A stretch of 64,000 nt of DNA from Caballeronia hypogeia. GTDB lineage: Bacteria; Pseudomonadota; Gammaproteobacteria; Burkholderiales; Burkholderiaceae. A program made the translations under genes and the position numbers. Under the pieces are notes generated by a model. That model was given only the letters and a program-made list of their open reading frames with translations. It searched no databases and was not told the origin of the DNA. Shown here piece after piece: positions 25,596-33,616 of the stretch. The stretch is from contig NZ_FCOA02000035.1 in the NCBI RefSeq assembly GCF_001544875.2, forward strand, positions 1 through 64,000. The letters are read 5' to 3'. Each line of letters opens with the position of its first letter. The first letter of the stretch is position 1.

Positions 25596-25686
25596 GTGCT
25601 TTTTTAAGGCATGAGTCTCTCCGCACGCCTCGCGCGAAGCGCAGGGCGTGTGTAAAAGATGAGAAGGGAAGCTCCCAATATCTGCT

Positions 25687-25704
25687 TGGGAAAACGGTTA
25701 CCCA
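25687..25704. promoter_or_regulatory. LacI-type operator without an adjacent promoter
   Basis: TGGGAAAACGGTTACCCA is symmetric at 14 of 18 positions and contains AAnCGnTT, the LacI-family operator pattern. It lies 91 bases after the lacI-type stop, between two convergent genes, with another AAnCGnTT (AAGCGTTT) at 25759-25766. Confidence 0.45.
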
Positions 25705-25781
25705 GAGTAACGATTTTTGAGATTGCTGACCATTTTTTTCTTCTAAGGGGTTTCCCGTAAGCGTTTGCTTCGCGGCCAGGC

Positions 25782-26672
25782 TCAATCGCGCTTCAGATAC
25801 TGCTCCAGAAACTCGATGAACACGCGCACCTTCGCCGACAGATTCAGGCGCTCGGGATAGATCGCATAGATATCGGCGGGCGGCATCGACCAGTCGGCGA
25901 GCACACGCTCGAGCACGCCGGAATCCAGGTAGCTCCGTGCGTCCCACTCCGAGCGCACCAATACGCCGTGCCCGTCCAGCGCCCAGCGCAAGGTGGCTTC
26001 GCCATCGTTGCTGCTCATCGTGCCGTGAACCTTGACGGTCTCGTGGCGCTTGCCCTTCGTGAAATGCCACGTGCCGTATGCGGTGTCGTTCTCGCGCAGC
26101 ACGATACAGCGATGGCTGCGCAGATCGTCGGGCTGCTTCGGCGCGCCATGCTCCTGCAGATACGCAGGCGATGCACACACGAAGCGCCGGTTCGCCGCGA
26201 TCTTTCTGCCGACCACGCGCATGTCGGGCAATTCGCCGAAGCGTATGCCGACATCGAAGGCGAACTCCGCGAGATTCATGGGCCGGTCGGTGAGATCGAG
26301 CTGCACTTCCACTTCCGGATAACGCACGCGAAAGCCCGACAGCGCGGGCGCGATGTGACGCCTGCCGAAGCCGAACGTCGCGTTGACTTTTAAAAGACCG
26401 CGCGGCAGATCGCGGCTGCTCGACACCATGCGCTCCAGTTCCTGCACCTGTTCGAGCAGACGCGAGCCGGTGCCGAGATAGAGCTCGCCTTCCTGCGTCA
26501 TCGCGAGGCGTCGCGTGGTGCGGTTCAACAGCTTCACGCCGAGACGGCGTTCCAGTTGACTCAGGCGCGCGCTCACCGCTGGCGGCGTCACGCCGAGATC
26601 GCGCGCGAGCGCCGAGAGGCTGCCTTGCGTGACGAGGCGCGCGAAAAACTCCAGATCGGCGATCGAATCCAT
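25782..26672 (-). CDS. LysR-family regulator
   Basis: 296 residues: N-terminal HTH (DLEFFARLVTQGSLSALARDLGVTPPAVSARLSQLERRLGVKLLNRTTRRLAMT) and LysR substrate domain (LLKVNATFGFGRRHIAPALSGFRVRYPEVEVQLDLTDRP). It is divergent from the leuC-like operon with 106 bases between start codons and a TTAAC-N5-GTTAA box in that space, so it is the probable activator. The effector may be the dicarboxylate or hydroxyacid handled by that operon. Confidence 0.92.
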   Translation of the reverse strand: MDSIADLEFFARLVTQGSLSALARDLGVTPPAVSARLSQLERRLGVKLLNRTTRRLAMTQEGELYLGTGSRLLEQVQELERMVSSSRDLPRGLLKVNATFGFGRRHIAPALSGFRVRYPEVEVQLDLTDRPMNLAEFAFDVGIRFGELPDMRVVGRKIAANRRFVCASPAYLQEHGAPKQPDDLRSHRCIVLRENDTAYGTWHFTKGKRHETVKVHGTMSSNDGEATLRWALDGHGVLVRSEWDARSYLDSGVLERVLADWSMPPADIYAIYPERLNLSAKVRVFIEFLEQYLKRD

Positions 26673-26685
26673 TTTTAAATATGGC

Positions 26686-26700
26686 TTAACAATAGGTTAA
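26686..26700. promoter_or_regulatory. LysR-type box TTAAC-N5-GTTAA
   Basis: A perfect inverted repeat of 5-base arms with a 5-base centre (AATAG), 14 bases upstream of the lysR start and 79 upstream of the leuC-like start. Its shape fits the T-N11-A dyad class of LysR operators. Confidence 0.5.
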
Positions 26701-26778
26701 ATCAGTCTGCATTTTACGGCCTCTGTTATCGAATTACACTGATCTCGACTTGAATCGAGAGGCATGACGGAGACAGCA

Positions 26779-28161
26779 ATGGGACAGACGCTTTACCGAA
26801 AGATCGTTGACAGCCATACGGTTTTTCGCGTCGATGACGAGCACGTCGCGCTCTATGCCGACCTGCACATCATGAACGAGTACACGAGCCCGCAGGCCTT
26901 CGCGGGACTCGCCGGGAAGAACCTGCCGGTGCGTTGCCCGAAGAAGCAGATGGGCGTGGTCGATCACGTGATTCCGACGCATCCCGTCGCGGTCGACAAA
27001 CGGACCATCATGATCGACGCCGCCGCACAACAGGCCGCCAACTTCACGCGTAACTGCGCGAAACACGGCATTCATCTGTTCGACGTCCAGGACCGCGCGC
27101 AAGGCATCGAGCACGTGGTGGCGCCGGAACTCGGACTGATTCGCCCCGGCATGGTCGTGCTGTGCGGCGATAGCCATACGACCACTTACGGCGCGCTCGG
27201 GGCGTTGGGCTTCGGCATCGGCACGTCGGAGGTGGAGCATGTGCTCGCCACCCAGACGCTCGTCTATCGCGTCGCGAAGGACATGCGCATCGTGGTGGAT
27301 GGCGCGCTGCCCGCCGGTACGACATCGAAGGATCTCGTGCTCTACCTCATTGCGAAGATCGGCGCGCAGGGTGCGCGCGGCTTCGTCGTCGAATATGCGG
27401 GCAGCGCGATCGATGCGCTTTCCGCCGAGGCGCGCATGACCTTGTGCAACATGACTGTCGAAGCGGGCGCGCGCGGCGCGTTGATCGCGCCGGACGAGAC
27501 GACGTTCCGCTATCTCGCCGAACGCATGGACGCCGATGCGTTCATCGCGCAATGGAAGCTGCTCGAATCCGACGCCGATGCCTCGTTCGACATCACGCAT
27601 CGCTTCGATGCATGCGAAGTCGCGCCGTTCGTCACGTGGGGCACGAGCCCGGATCAGGCCATCGCGATCGATGCGCGCATTCCGCGCTCCGCCGATCAGC
27701 GCAACGCGACCAAGGCGCTCGACTACATGGGTCTCGACGCGGGACAGACGCTCGACGGCCTGGCGATCGATCACGTCTTCATCGGCTCGTGCACGAATGC
27801 GCGCATCGAGGACCTGCGCGCCGTCGCGGATATCGTGCGCGGCCGCCGGGTTGCGTCTTCCGTGCGCGCGATGGTCGTGCCCGGTTCCGGCATGGTGCGC
27901 GAGCAGGCCGAACGCGAAGGCATCGCGCAGACGCTGATCGAAGCGGGTTTCGAATGGCGTCAGCCCGGCTGCTCGATGTGCCTCGCGATGAACGACGACA
28001 TTCTCGATCCCGGCCAGCGCTGCGCGTCCACCACGAATCGCAATTTCGAGGGCCGCCAGGGACGTGGCGCCCGCACGCATCTGATGAGTCCCGCGATGGC
28101 CGCAGCCGCCGCCATCGCGGGCCGTATCGTCGACGTACGCAAGGAGTTCCAGCATGTCTGA
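26779..28161 (+). CDS. LeuC-like aconitase-family dehydratase, large subunit
   Basis: 460 residues from ATG 26779, chosen because GGAG lies 7 bases upstream; an ATG at 26764 would add five residues. Aconitase-superfamily large subunit: GDSHTTTYGALGALGFGIGTSEVEHVLATQ near residue 130, and the three [4Fe-4S] cysteines in FIGSCTNARIEDLR and GCSMCLAMN. LeuC isomerises isopropylmalate, and close relatives act on citramalate, 2,3-dimethylmalate or homocitrate. The partner LeuD-like gene overlaps it by eight bases. The neighbouring 2HCT transporter and LysR regulator point to a catabolic hydroxyacid hydro-lyase or isomerase rather than leucine synthesis. No leuB or leuA is present. Confidence 0.88.
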   Translation: MGQTLYRKIVDSHTVFRVDDEHVALYADLHIMNEYTSPQAFAGLAGKNLPVRCPKKQMGVVDHVIPTHPVAVDKRTIMIDAAAQQAANFTRNCAKHGIHLFDVQDRAQGIEHVVAPELGLIRPGMVVLCGDSHTTTYGALGALGFGIGTSEVEHVLATQTLVYRVAKDMRIVVDGALPAGTTSKDLVLYLIAKIGAQGARGFVVEYAGSAIDALSAEARMTLCNMTVEAGARGALIAPDETTFRYLAERMDADAFIAQWKLLESDADASFDITHRFDACEVAPFVTWGTSPDQAIAIDARIPRSADQRNATKALDYMGLDAGQTLDGLAIDHVFIGSCTNARIEDLRAVADIVRGRRVASSVRAMVVPGSGMVREQAEREGIAQTLIEAGFEWRQPGCSMCLAMNDDILDPGQRCASTTNRNFEGRQGRGARTHLMSPAMAAAAAIAGRIVDVRKEFQHV

Positions 28162-28798
28162 GCACGCAATTCTGGCGGGCATCGCCGCGCCGCTTCCGCT
28201 GAACAATCTCGATACCGACCAGATCATGCCGAAGCAGTTTCTGTTCGGCATCGATAAATCGGGACTTGCGCGCGGCGTGCTGTACGACCTGCGTTTCGAT
28301 GCATCGGGCCAGTCGCGCGATGACTTCGTGCTCAACCAGCCCGCCTATGCAGGCGCGCGCATTCTCGTGACGGGCGCGAACTTCGGCTGCGGATCGAGCC
28401 GCGAGCATGCGGTGTGGGGGTTGCAGCAGGCGGGGATCGATGCGGTCATCGCGCCGGGCTTCGGCGAGATCTTCTACTTCAACGCGCAGAACAACCGTCT
28501 GTTGCTGATCACGCTCGATGAAGCGGTCGTCGCGCGACTCACCGCGCTCGTGAGCGATCCGGCGACGAGCCGCCTGAGCATCGACGTGGCGAACCAGCGC
28601 ATCACGGCGAGCGACGGCACGCACTACGCGTTCGATTTGCCGCCGCGCCAGAAGCGCATGTTCATAGAAGACCTCGACATGATCGGCATGACGCTCGCCG
28701 ACAGCGACGCGATCCGCGCGTTCGAAGCACGACACGAAGCCGCGCATCCGTGGATGCGGATCGATCTGCCGAAGCTGCGCAAGGCGCAGGCCGCATAA
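28154..28798 (+). CDS. LeuD-like aconitase-family dehydratase, small subunit
   Basis: 214 residues, the swivelling small subunit of LeuCD-type enzymes: NNLDTDQIMPKQFL at the start and the substrate loop GANFGCGSSREHAVWGL, then IAPGFGEIFYFNAQNN. AAGGAG precedes the start and it overlaps the large subunit gene, so the two subunits are made together. As with its partner, the context (2HCT transporter downstream) suggests a function in hydroxyacid catabolism. Confidence 0.9.
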   Translation: MSEHAILAGIAAPLPLNNLDTDQIMPKQFLFGIDKSGLARGVLYDLRFDASGQSRDDFVLNQPAYAGARILVTGANFGCGSSREHAVWGLQQAGIDAVIAPGFGEIFYFNAQNNRLLLITLDEAVVARLTALVSDPATSRLSIDVANQRITASDGTHYAFDLPPRQKRMFIEDLDMIGMTLADSDAIRAFEARHEAAHPWMRIDLPKLRKAQAA

Positions 28799-28858
28799 GG
28801 CGAGAAAGAGACGCACGAGCGTCCCGCGCCGCACTATCCCTCAAACAGGAGACACAAT

Positions 28859-30181
28859 ATGGAAAGCCCTTCGATGCGCTCGGGCGACACGCCGCTCGGC
28901 CGTCGCACGTTCCTCTCGACCTTGACCATCGGCGGCATGCCGCTCGCGATGTTCGCGGCGCTCGCGCTGGTGACCGTGCTGGCCGCGGTCACCGGAAAGC
29001 TCCCCAATGACATGATCGGCGGCTTCGCCGTGCTGATGCTCTCGGGCCTTTTGCTTGGCGAGATCGGCCGGCGCATTCCGGTGTTCAGGCATATCGGCGG
29101 GCCTGCAATCCTGTGCCTGTTCGTGCCTTCCGCGCTGCTCGGCTACAAGCTGATGGACGACGCCGCGCTCAAGGCCATCACCACGACGATGAAGACCGCG
29201 AACCTGCAATATCTGTACATCGCGTGTCTGGTCGCGGGCAGCATGCTCGGCATGAATCGCAAGATCCTCGTCCAGGGCTTCCTGAAGATGTTCGTACCGC
29301 TGCTCGTCGGCACCGTGACCGCCATCGCGGCGGGCGTCATCGTCGGCCTGCTGTTCGGCTACGACCCGAAGCACACGTTCTTTTATATCGTGATGCCGAT
29401 TCTCGGCGGCGGCATCGGCGAAGGCATCCTGCCGCTGTCGATCGGCTATTCGGAGATTACGGGTCAGGCACAGGGCCATCTGATCGCGATGATGGTGCCC
29501 GCCGCGCTCATCGGCAATGTCGTTGCGATTCTCGCGAGCGGCCTGCTCAAGCGTTTCGGCGAAAAGCATCGCACCTATAGCGGCGACGGCACGCTCGTGA
29601 AGAGCGGCGACGATCAGGCCTTGCTCAAGGAGCAGAAAGCCGAGGCCGCGCTCGACCTGCGTCTGATGGGCTTCGGCCTGCTGCTCGGCTGCACGCTCTT
29701 CATTCTCGGCATGCTGCTCGCGCCGGTCACGGGCATCCCGGGTCCCGTGCTGATGATCGTCGCGGCGGCGCTCCTGAAGGTTGCGCGCGCGATTCCCGAG
29801 CGCATGGAGACCGGCGCGTACCAGATCTACAAGTTCATGTCGACGAATCTCACGTTCGCGATCCTCGTCGGACTGGGCACGCTGTTCGTGTCGTGGGACA
29901 AGCTCGTCGGCGCATTCTCGCCCGCGTACTTCGTGATCTGCGCATCGACGGTGGCGGCGATGGTCGTGTCGGGCTTTTTTGTCGGCGCCTGGCTGAAGAT
30001 GTATCCGGTCGAAGCGGCAATCATTACCGCGTGCCACAGCGGCCTGGGCGGCACCGGCGATGTCGCGATTCTTTCGTCGTCGAACCGCATGGGACTGATG
30101 CCCTTCGCGCAAATCTCGACGCGCATCGGCGGCGCGGGCATGGTCGTGCTCGCCACGCTGATGATGAAGTGGTTCGGTTGA
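28859..30181 (+). CDS. 2-hydroxycarboxylate transporter (2HCT family)
   Basis: 440 residues with about eleven hydrophobic spans. The signature GGGIGEGILPLSIGYSE (near residue 185) and the second GGxG region GLGGTGDVAILSSSNRM (near 395) form the two re-entrant loops of the 2HCT family (CitS, CimH, MleP), which move citrate, malate, lactate or citramalate with Na+ or H+. It is 60 bases after the leuD-like gene with its own AGGAG site, so it is probably the uptake system for the substrate of the dehydratase pair. Confidence 0.88.
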   Translation: MESPSMRSGDTPLGRRTFLSTLTIGGMPLAMFAALALVTVLAAVTGKLPNDMIGGFAVLMLSGLLLGEIGRRIPVFRHIGGPAILCLFVPSALLGYKLMDDAALKAITTTMKTANLQYLYIACLVAGSMLGMNRKILVQGFLKMFVPLLVGTVTAIAAGVIVGLLFGYDPKHTFFYIVMPILGGGIGEGILPLSIGYSEITGQAQGHLIAMMVPAALIGNVVAILASGLLKRFGEKHRTYSGDGTLVKSGDDQALLKEQKAEAALDLRLMGFGLLLGCTLFILGMLLAPVTGIPGPVLMIVAAALLKVARAIPERMETGAYQIYKFMSTNLTFAILVGLGTLFVSWDKLVGAFSPAYFVICASTVAAMVVSGFFVGAWLKMYPVEAAIITACHSGLGGTGDVAILSSSNRMGLMPFAQISTRIGGAGMVVLATLMMKWFG

Positions 30182-30199
30182 TACGCACCCGATTGTTTA

Positions 30200-30218
30200 G
30201 CTTATCAACTTGATAAGC
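30200..30218. promoter_or_regulatory. 19-base palindrome GCTTATCAA-C-TTGATAAGC
   Basis: A perfect inverted repeat with 9-base arms and a single central base, 18 bases after the 2HCT stop. It shares TTATCA-N3-TGATAA with the palindrome at 31320-31334 in front of the small winged-helix regulator. No recognised start codon is controlled here; a 39-codon frame from 30238 is the only one downstream. Confidence 0.5.
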
Positions 30219-30289
30219 ACCTGTTAGAGTGACGGCCATGGCGGGCATGACGCGCCAGAACCTGAGAGACGATAAAGAGAAGACGAGGC

Positions 30290-30862
30290 CTACCGGTCCG
30301 AATGGCTGTCCGCTTCGGACCGGCGTGGCACCGGCAGGAAATGCAGCGCCACCTTGAGCGTGTAGATGACGATCATGGTGCCGCAAAGATCGCCGATGAA
30401 CATCGCGAAGAAGCGCGACACGATATCCGCCCTGTCGCCCTGAAGCCAGAACCAGATGTTATGCAACAGCGGCCCGGCCAGCGCGTAGGCGACCGTGAGG
30501 ATCATCAGCCGTCCCGCCGTGAGGTTGGAAAGCGATGCATTCAGGCCATACAGTTCGCGCGCGAGTCGATACATCGCGTACGGCGCCGCGGTCGCGATGA
30601 TGCCGCCAGCGAACGACCTCACCGGATCGTTCGGAAAAAAATAGAAGAAGTTGACGACCCAACTGGCGAACAGCAATCCCAGCGCGCCGTCGGCGCCGAA
30701 CAGCAGCGTGCTGAGCAACCGGATGCCGGCCGGCAGATAGACCCAGTTCACGCCGCGCACGAACTCGGACCGGACGAAGATTTCCTGATTGACCCAGAGC
30801 GAAGCGACGAAGAAAAGCGCCGTTCCGAAAACCGCGCATAAACGGAGCTGAAAGGAAGACAT
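30290..30862 (-). CDS. MASE1-like integral membrane protein
   Basis: 190 residues from the ATG at 30862 (an in-frame ATG five codons earlier is possible; neither has a strong ribosome site). Five or six hydrophobic spans, with VNWVYLPAGIRLLSTLLFGADGALGLLFASW early, a pattern resembling the MASE1 membrane sensor module but with no output domain attached. The C-terminal tail is short and charged. Function unknown; it may sense or bind a small ligand in the membrane. Confidence 0.65.
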   Translation of the reverse strand: MSSFQLRLCAVFGTALFFVASLWVNQEIFVRSEFVRGVNWVYLPAGIRLLSTLLFGADGALGLLFASWVVNFFYFFPNDPVRSFAGGIIATAAPYAMYRLARELYGLNASLSNLTAGRLMILTVAYALAGPLLHNIWFWLQGDRADIVSRFFAMFIGDLCGTMIVIYTLKVALHFLPVPRRSEADSHSDR

Positions 30863-30930
30863 TGCGTGACATGCCATTCGGGCGGGCAGAAGGCATGTAT
30901 CTTATCGCCCCGTCTCGCCGGGCGTGCGAT

Positions 30931-31287
30931 TCACTGCGCCAAATCGCGTGACTCGCGTGGCCCGCAAGTCTCGCGAGGAACCGGCAAGGGTTCCAGCTCT
31001 TGTGCGATGCGTTCCAGTTCCGCGCGGAGCGCATGCAGCCCGGCGCGCTGACTCGGCTCGATGGCAGGCGCACGCTGCAACTCGTCGATGCGCTCGCGCC
31101 AGTACGACACCGGCCACGCCGCGCTGCGATGCCAGTGTCGCGAGCGGACCATTCTTGCCAGATGATCGATCTCGTGCCCGATGAAATGCGCCGTGATGTA
31201 CGTGAAGTCGCGTTCCTGAACCACGCCCCTGTCCTCGAAAAGTCTCCCAGGCAGGTGGAGAAATGCGTCTTCCGCGGTGTCGGCCAC
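30931..31287 (-). CDS. Hypothetical small protein divergent from a winged-helix regulator
   Basis: From a GTG at 31287 the product is 118 residues; a shorter version from an ATG at 31152 would be 73. The sequence is protein-like, with an aromatic/His-rich first half (RDFTYITAHFIGHEIDHLARMV, RHWHRSAAW) and a helical, heptad-like second half (LHALRAELERIAQELEPL). The opposite-strand frame here looks like a shadow. The palindrome at 31320-31334 is 33-47 bases upstream of the GTG. I do not recognise the family. A weak CAGG is the only ribosome site visible, so the exact start is uncertain. Confidence 0.5.
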   Translation of the reverse strand: MADTAEDAFLHLPGRLFEDRGVVQERDFTYITAHFIGHEIDHLARMVRSRHWHRSAAWPVSYWRERIDELQRAPAIEPSQRAGLHALRAELERIAQELEPLPVPRETCGPRESRDLAQ

Positions 31288-31319
31288 GTGTCTGCCTGTC
31301 GCGCAATGGTAGCACTTAC

Positions 31320-31334
31320 TTATCACGTTGATAA
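31320..31334. promoter_or_regulatory. Palindrome TTATCA-CGT-TGATAA between divergent genes
   Basis: Perfect 6-base arms around a 3-base centre, in the region between the minus-strand 118-residue gene and the plus-strand winged-helix regulator. The same arms occur at 30200-30218. It is the likely operator of the regulator at 31411. Confidence 0.5.
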
Positions 31335-31410
31335 TCACTTTAAACCTTCTCGCGTTGCCGCATTCTTCCGCGATGCTATGATTGAAAGGTCCCTTTCGAA
31401 TGATTTTTTC

Positions 31411-31767
31411 ATGGCTAAAAAGAGCGTCTTCGACGCCTATTTTCGCTTCCTGAACCTTGCTCAGGCTGTGCAGGCGCTGCCATCGGTGCCGAAACTCGAT
31501 GCCGCCGAGGAACGTCTGCTCGAGGCGCTCACCGCATCCTGGCACGCCGGACATACGCTGACCGTCACGGAAACCATGGCGCTGTCGGTCGCGGGCGCGC
31601 CGGCGACTGTTCATCGAAAGCTGACGAACCTCAGAAAACAGGGCCTCGTTTCCGTCGATGAAAGCAGCGACGATCTGCGCATCAAGACCGTCGTCCCGAC
31701 GCGCAAGGCGCTCGACTACTTCGAGAAGCTCGCGGCCTGTCTCGACGAAGCGAAGAAAAGGCGCTGA
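31411..31767 (+). CDS. Small winged-helix (MarR-like) DNA-binding protein
   Basis: 118 residues from ATG 31411; an in-frame ATG at 31378 would add 11. The middle reads as a winged helix: LTVTETMALSVAGAPATVHRKLTNLRKQGLVSVDESSDDLRIKTVVPTRKALDYFEKL, that is recognition helix ATVHRKLTNLRKQGL and a beta wing, as in MarR/phage-type regulators, followed by a short helix. No ligand domain. It is divergent from the 118-residue unknown gene and near the TTATCA-N3-TGATAA palindrome, the usual arrangement for an autoregulated repressor. Confidence 0.7.
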   Translation: MAKKSVFDAYFRFLNLAQAVQALPSVPKLDAAEERLLEALTASWHAGHTLTVTETMALSVAGAPATVHRKLTNLRKQGLVSVDESSDDLRIKTVVPTRKALDYFEKLAACLDEAKKRR

Positions 31768-31906
31768 GCCGCGTCGGCTTTCTGAGCCGCTTCGCGTGTC
31801 GGTGCGCCTCCCTCCGTACCGTCCCGTTCATCATCCCGCCGATTCGGATACGCTTGAGTCTTTGCCGTTTCCGGCCCGACGCATGACGTTCTCCCCTTCG
31901 ACGACC

Positions 31907-32443
31907 ATGAACGCCCGACAAGACGACTACGCCCTCAACCTCGACATCATCGCCGCCGATGCAGTGGCCACGCGCCTGCCCGAGCCGGTGCACTCCATGC
32001 TGAACGGCACGGACATCGTCGTGTTCAGCGTGCCCGACGACGCCTCCGACACCGCTGCGTGCAGCGCACGCTTCGGCATCGATCTGGAAGACTGCGCGAA
32101 TACCATCGTCGTGCGCTTCAAGAAGGGCGGCGCGGAACAGTACGCCGCGATCGTCACGCTGGCCTCGCGCCGGCTCGACGTAAACGGCGCGCTCAAGCGC
32201 GAACTCGGCGCGCAGCGGATCTCGTTCGCGTCGCGCGAGACGGCGACCGAACTGTCGGGCATGGAGTATGGCGGCATCACCGCGTTCGGCTTGCCGGATT
32301 CGGTGCCGGTGCTCGTCGAAGCCGCCGTGATGGAGCGCGAGCGCATTGTGATGGGCGCGGGCGTGCGCGAAGCGAAACTGCTGCTGGCGCCGCAACGACT
32401 GCTCGCGCTGCCGAACGTGAGTGTCGCGAGCCTCGTGACCTGA
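31907..32443 (+). CDS. YbaK/EbsC-type aminoacyl-tRNA deacylase
   Basis: 178 residues from ATG 31907 (ATG 31883 would add eight). The YbaK/ProX domain is seen in CANTIVVRFKKGGAEQYAAIVTLASRRLDVNGALKRELGAQRISFAS and the loop SGMEYGGITAFGLP, with the Lys/Gly-rich pocket of editing enzymes that hydrolyse mischarged Pro-tRNA species. It stands alone between the small regulator and a convergent porin gene. Which tRNA it edits cannot be read. Confidence 0.85.
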   Translation: MNARQDDYALNLDIIAADAVATRLPEPVHSMLNGTDIVVFSVPDDASDTAACSARFGIDLEDCANTIVVRFKKGGAEQYAAIVTLASRRLDVNGALKRELGAQRISFASRETATELSGMEYGGITAFGLPDSVPVLVEAAVMERERIVMGAGVREAKLLLAPQRLLALPNVSVASLVT

Positions 32444-32452
32444 AGCCGCGAA

Positions 32453-33499
32453 TCAGAAGCGCTCGATCATGCCGAACTGCACGCCGCGAACCGGCGCGCC
32501 AGGATAAGCCGCCGGAATCCCGACGACGTTCACGCCGCGCAGCGTGAAGGTGGCGTCGCCGTGATTGCGCAGCATCGCGCCGCTCGCATACAGCAGGACC
32601 TTCGGCGACAGATCGTATTCGCAGGCCACGCTGAACTGATCTGCGTCGTTGTCGCCGCCGGAACGATCGCGCGCGTATGCATAGCCGAGCGAAGCGCGCA
32701 GACGCGGCGACACGGCATAGCGCATCGACACCGATATGCCGTCGTTGTGATAGCGCGGCGTACCGCCATCGTCATTGAAGTAGGACACGAAGGCCGTCGT
32801 CTTGCCGAAGCGATACGACACGCCGCCGAGATTCGCCCGCAGACCCGCATCGCCTTGCGTCTGCTGATGCGCGTAGGAAATGCGAAACGGCCCGTTGTGA
32901 TACGCGAAGGTCTCGTAGTTGCCGGACAGACCGTTGCCGTCGCCGGGATCGCGCAAAGCGACCATGAGCGTCGTGGTGAAGCCGTGAAAATCGGGCGAAA
33001 GATACGCGATGCCGTTGTTCGTGTACGGCGTGATCTTCGAGAGATTGTTCAGGCCCGATGCGATCGTGCCCGCGCCGAACGCGTCGAGCCCGCCCTTGAA
33101 CGGGATATAGATCGGCGAATATTGCCGGCCCATGCGCAGCTCGCCCCACGGCGCGCCGAGACCGATCCACGCCTGGCGATTGAAGATCGTGTTGGCCGTG
33201 GCGAAGGTGCCGTCGGCCGAACTGAAGCCGCTTTCCAGATCGAACAGCAGACGCGTGTCCGTGCTCAGTTGTTCGTAGCCGCGCAAGCCGAAACGCGAGC
33301 CGCGATACGCGCCCGAGTCCATGCGCGGCGTCCACGAGGAACCGGGATTCGTGACCTCGATGCTCGTGTCGATGGTGCCGTACAGCGTCACGGCGCTCTG
33401 TGCATGCGCGGCCGTGGCGGCAATGCCGCACGTCATCGACATCAGCAGCGACACGATGCGCCTCGTCGTGCGGCAATCGAAAGAGTTTGTCAGACGCAT
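32453..33499 (-). CDS. Burkholderia-type outer-membrane porin
   Basis: 348 residues. Signal peptide ending AAHAQS, then the hallmark first strand SAVTLYGTIDTSIEV, loop elements SRFGLRGYEQL and AWIGLGAPWGELRMGRQYSP, and the terminal strand GVQFGMIERF with C-terminal Phe. It is a 16-stranded general porin for small solutes. No co-directional partner lies upstream within 117 bases except the glucose dehydrogenase gene, also on the minus strand, so a joint role in glucose or gluconate uptake is possible. Confidence 0.92.
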   Translation of the reverse strand: MRLTNSFDCRTTRRIVSLLMSMTCGIAATAAHAQSAVTLYGTIDTSIEVTNPGSSWTPRMDSGAYRGSRFGLRGYEQLSTDTRLLFDLESGFSSADGTFATANTIFNRQAWIGLGAPWGELRMGRQYSPIYIPFKGGLDAFGAGTIASGLNNLSKITPYTNNGIAYLSPDFHGFTTTLMVALRDPGDGNGLSGNYETFAYHNGPFRISYAHQQTQGDAGLRANLGGVSYRFGKTTAFVSYFNDDGGTPRYHNDGISVSMRYAVSPRLRASLGYAYARDRSGGDNDADQFSVACEYDLSPKVLLYASGAMLRNHGDATFTLRGVNVVGIPAAYPGAPVRGVQFGMIERF

Positions 33500-33616
33500 G
33501 AAATATCCGGCTCAGGCGCGAAGCCGACATCATCAGAGAGTAAGGGATGATTCAAGCGAAGCGGCGGCGTGCACGCTTCGTGCAGCCGCCGACATGATAA
33601 TCGCCCGAGCGTTCGT

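Noticed and set aside
25620..25660. Hairpin CACGCC...GGCGTG after the LacI gene
   Set aside because: Imperfect stem, long loop and no T-run; not convincing as a terminator.
30238..30357. 39-codon frame after the 19-base palindrome
   Set aside because: No ribosome site and it runs antisense into the MASE1-like gene; kept only as context for the palindrome.
31000..31410. Long upstream extension of the winged-helix regulator frame
   Set aside because: Sequence before 31378 looks like the shadow of the minus-strand gene; the regulator fold starts after 31411.
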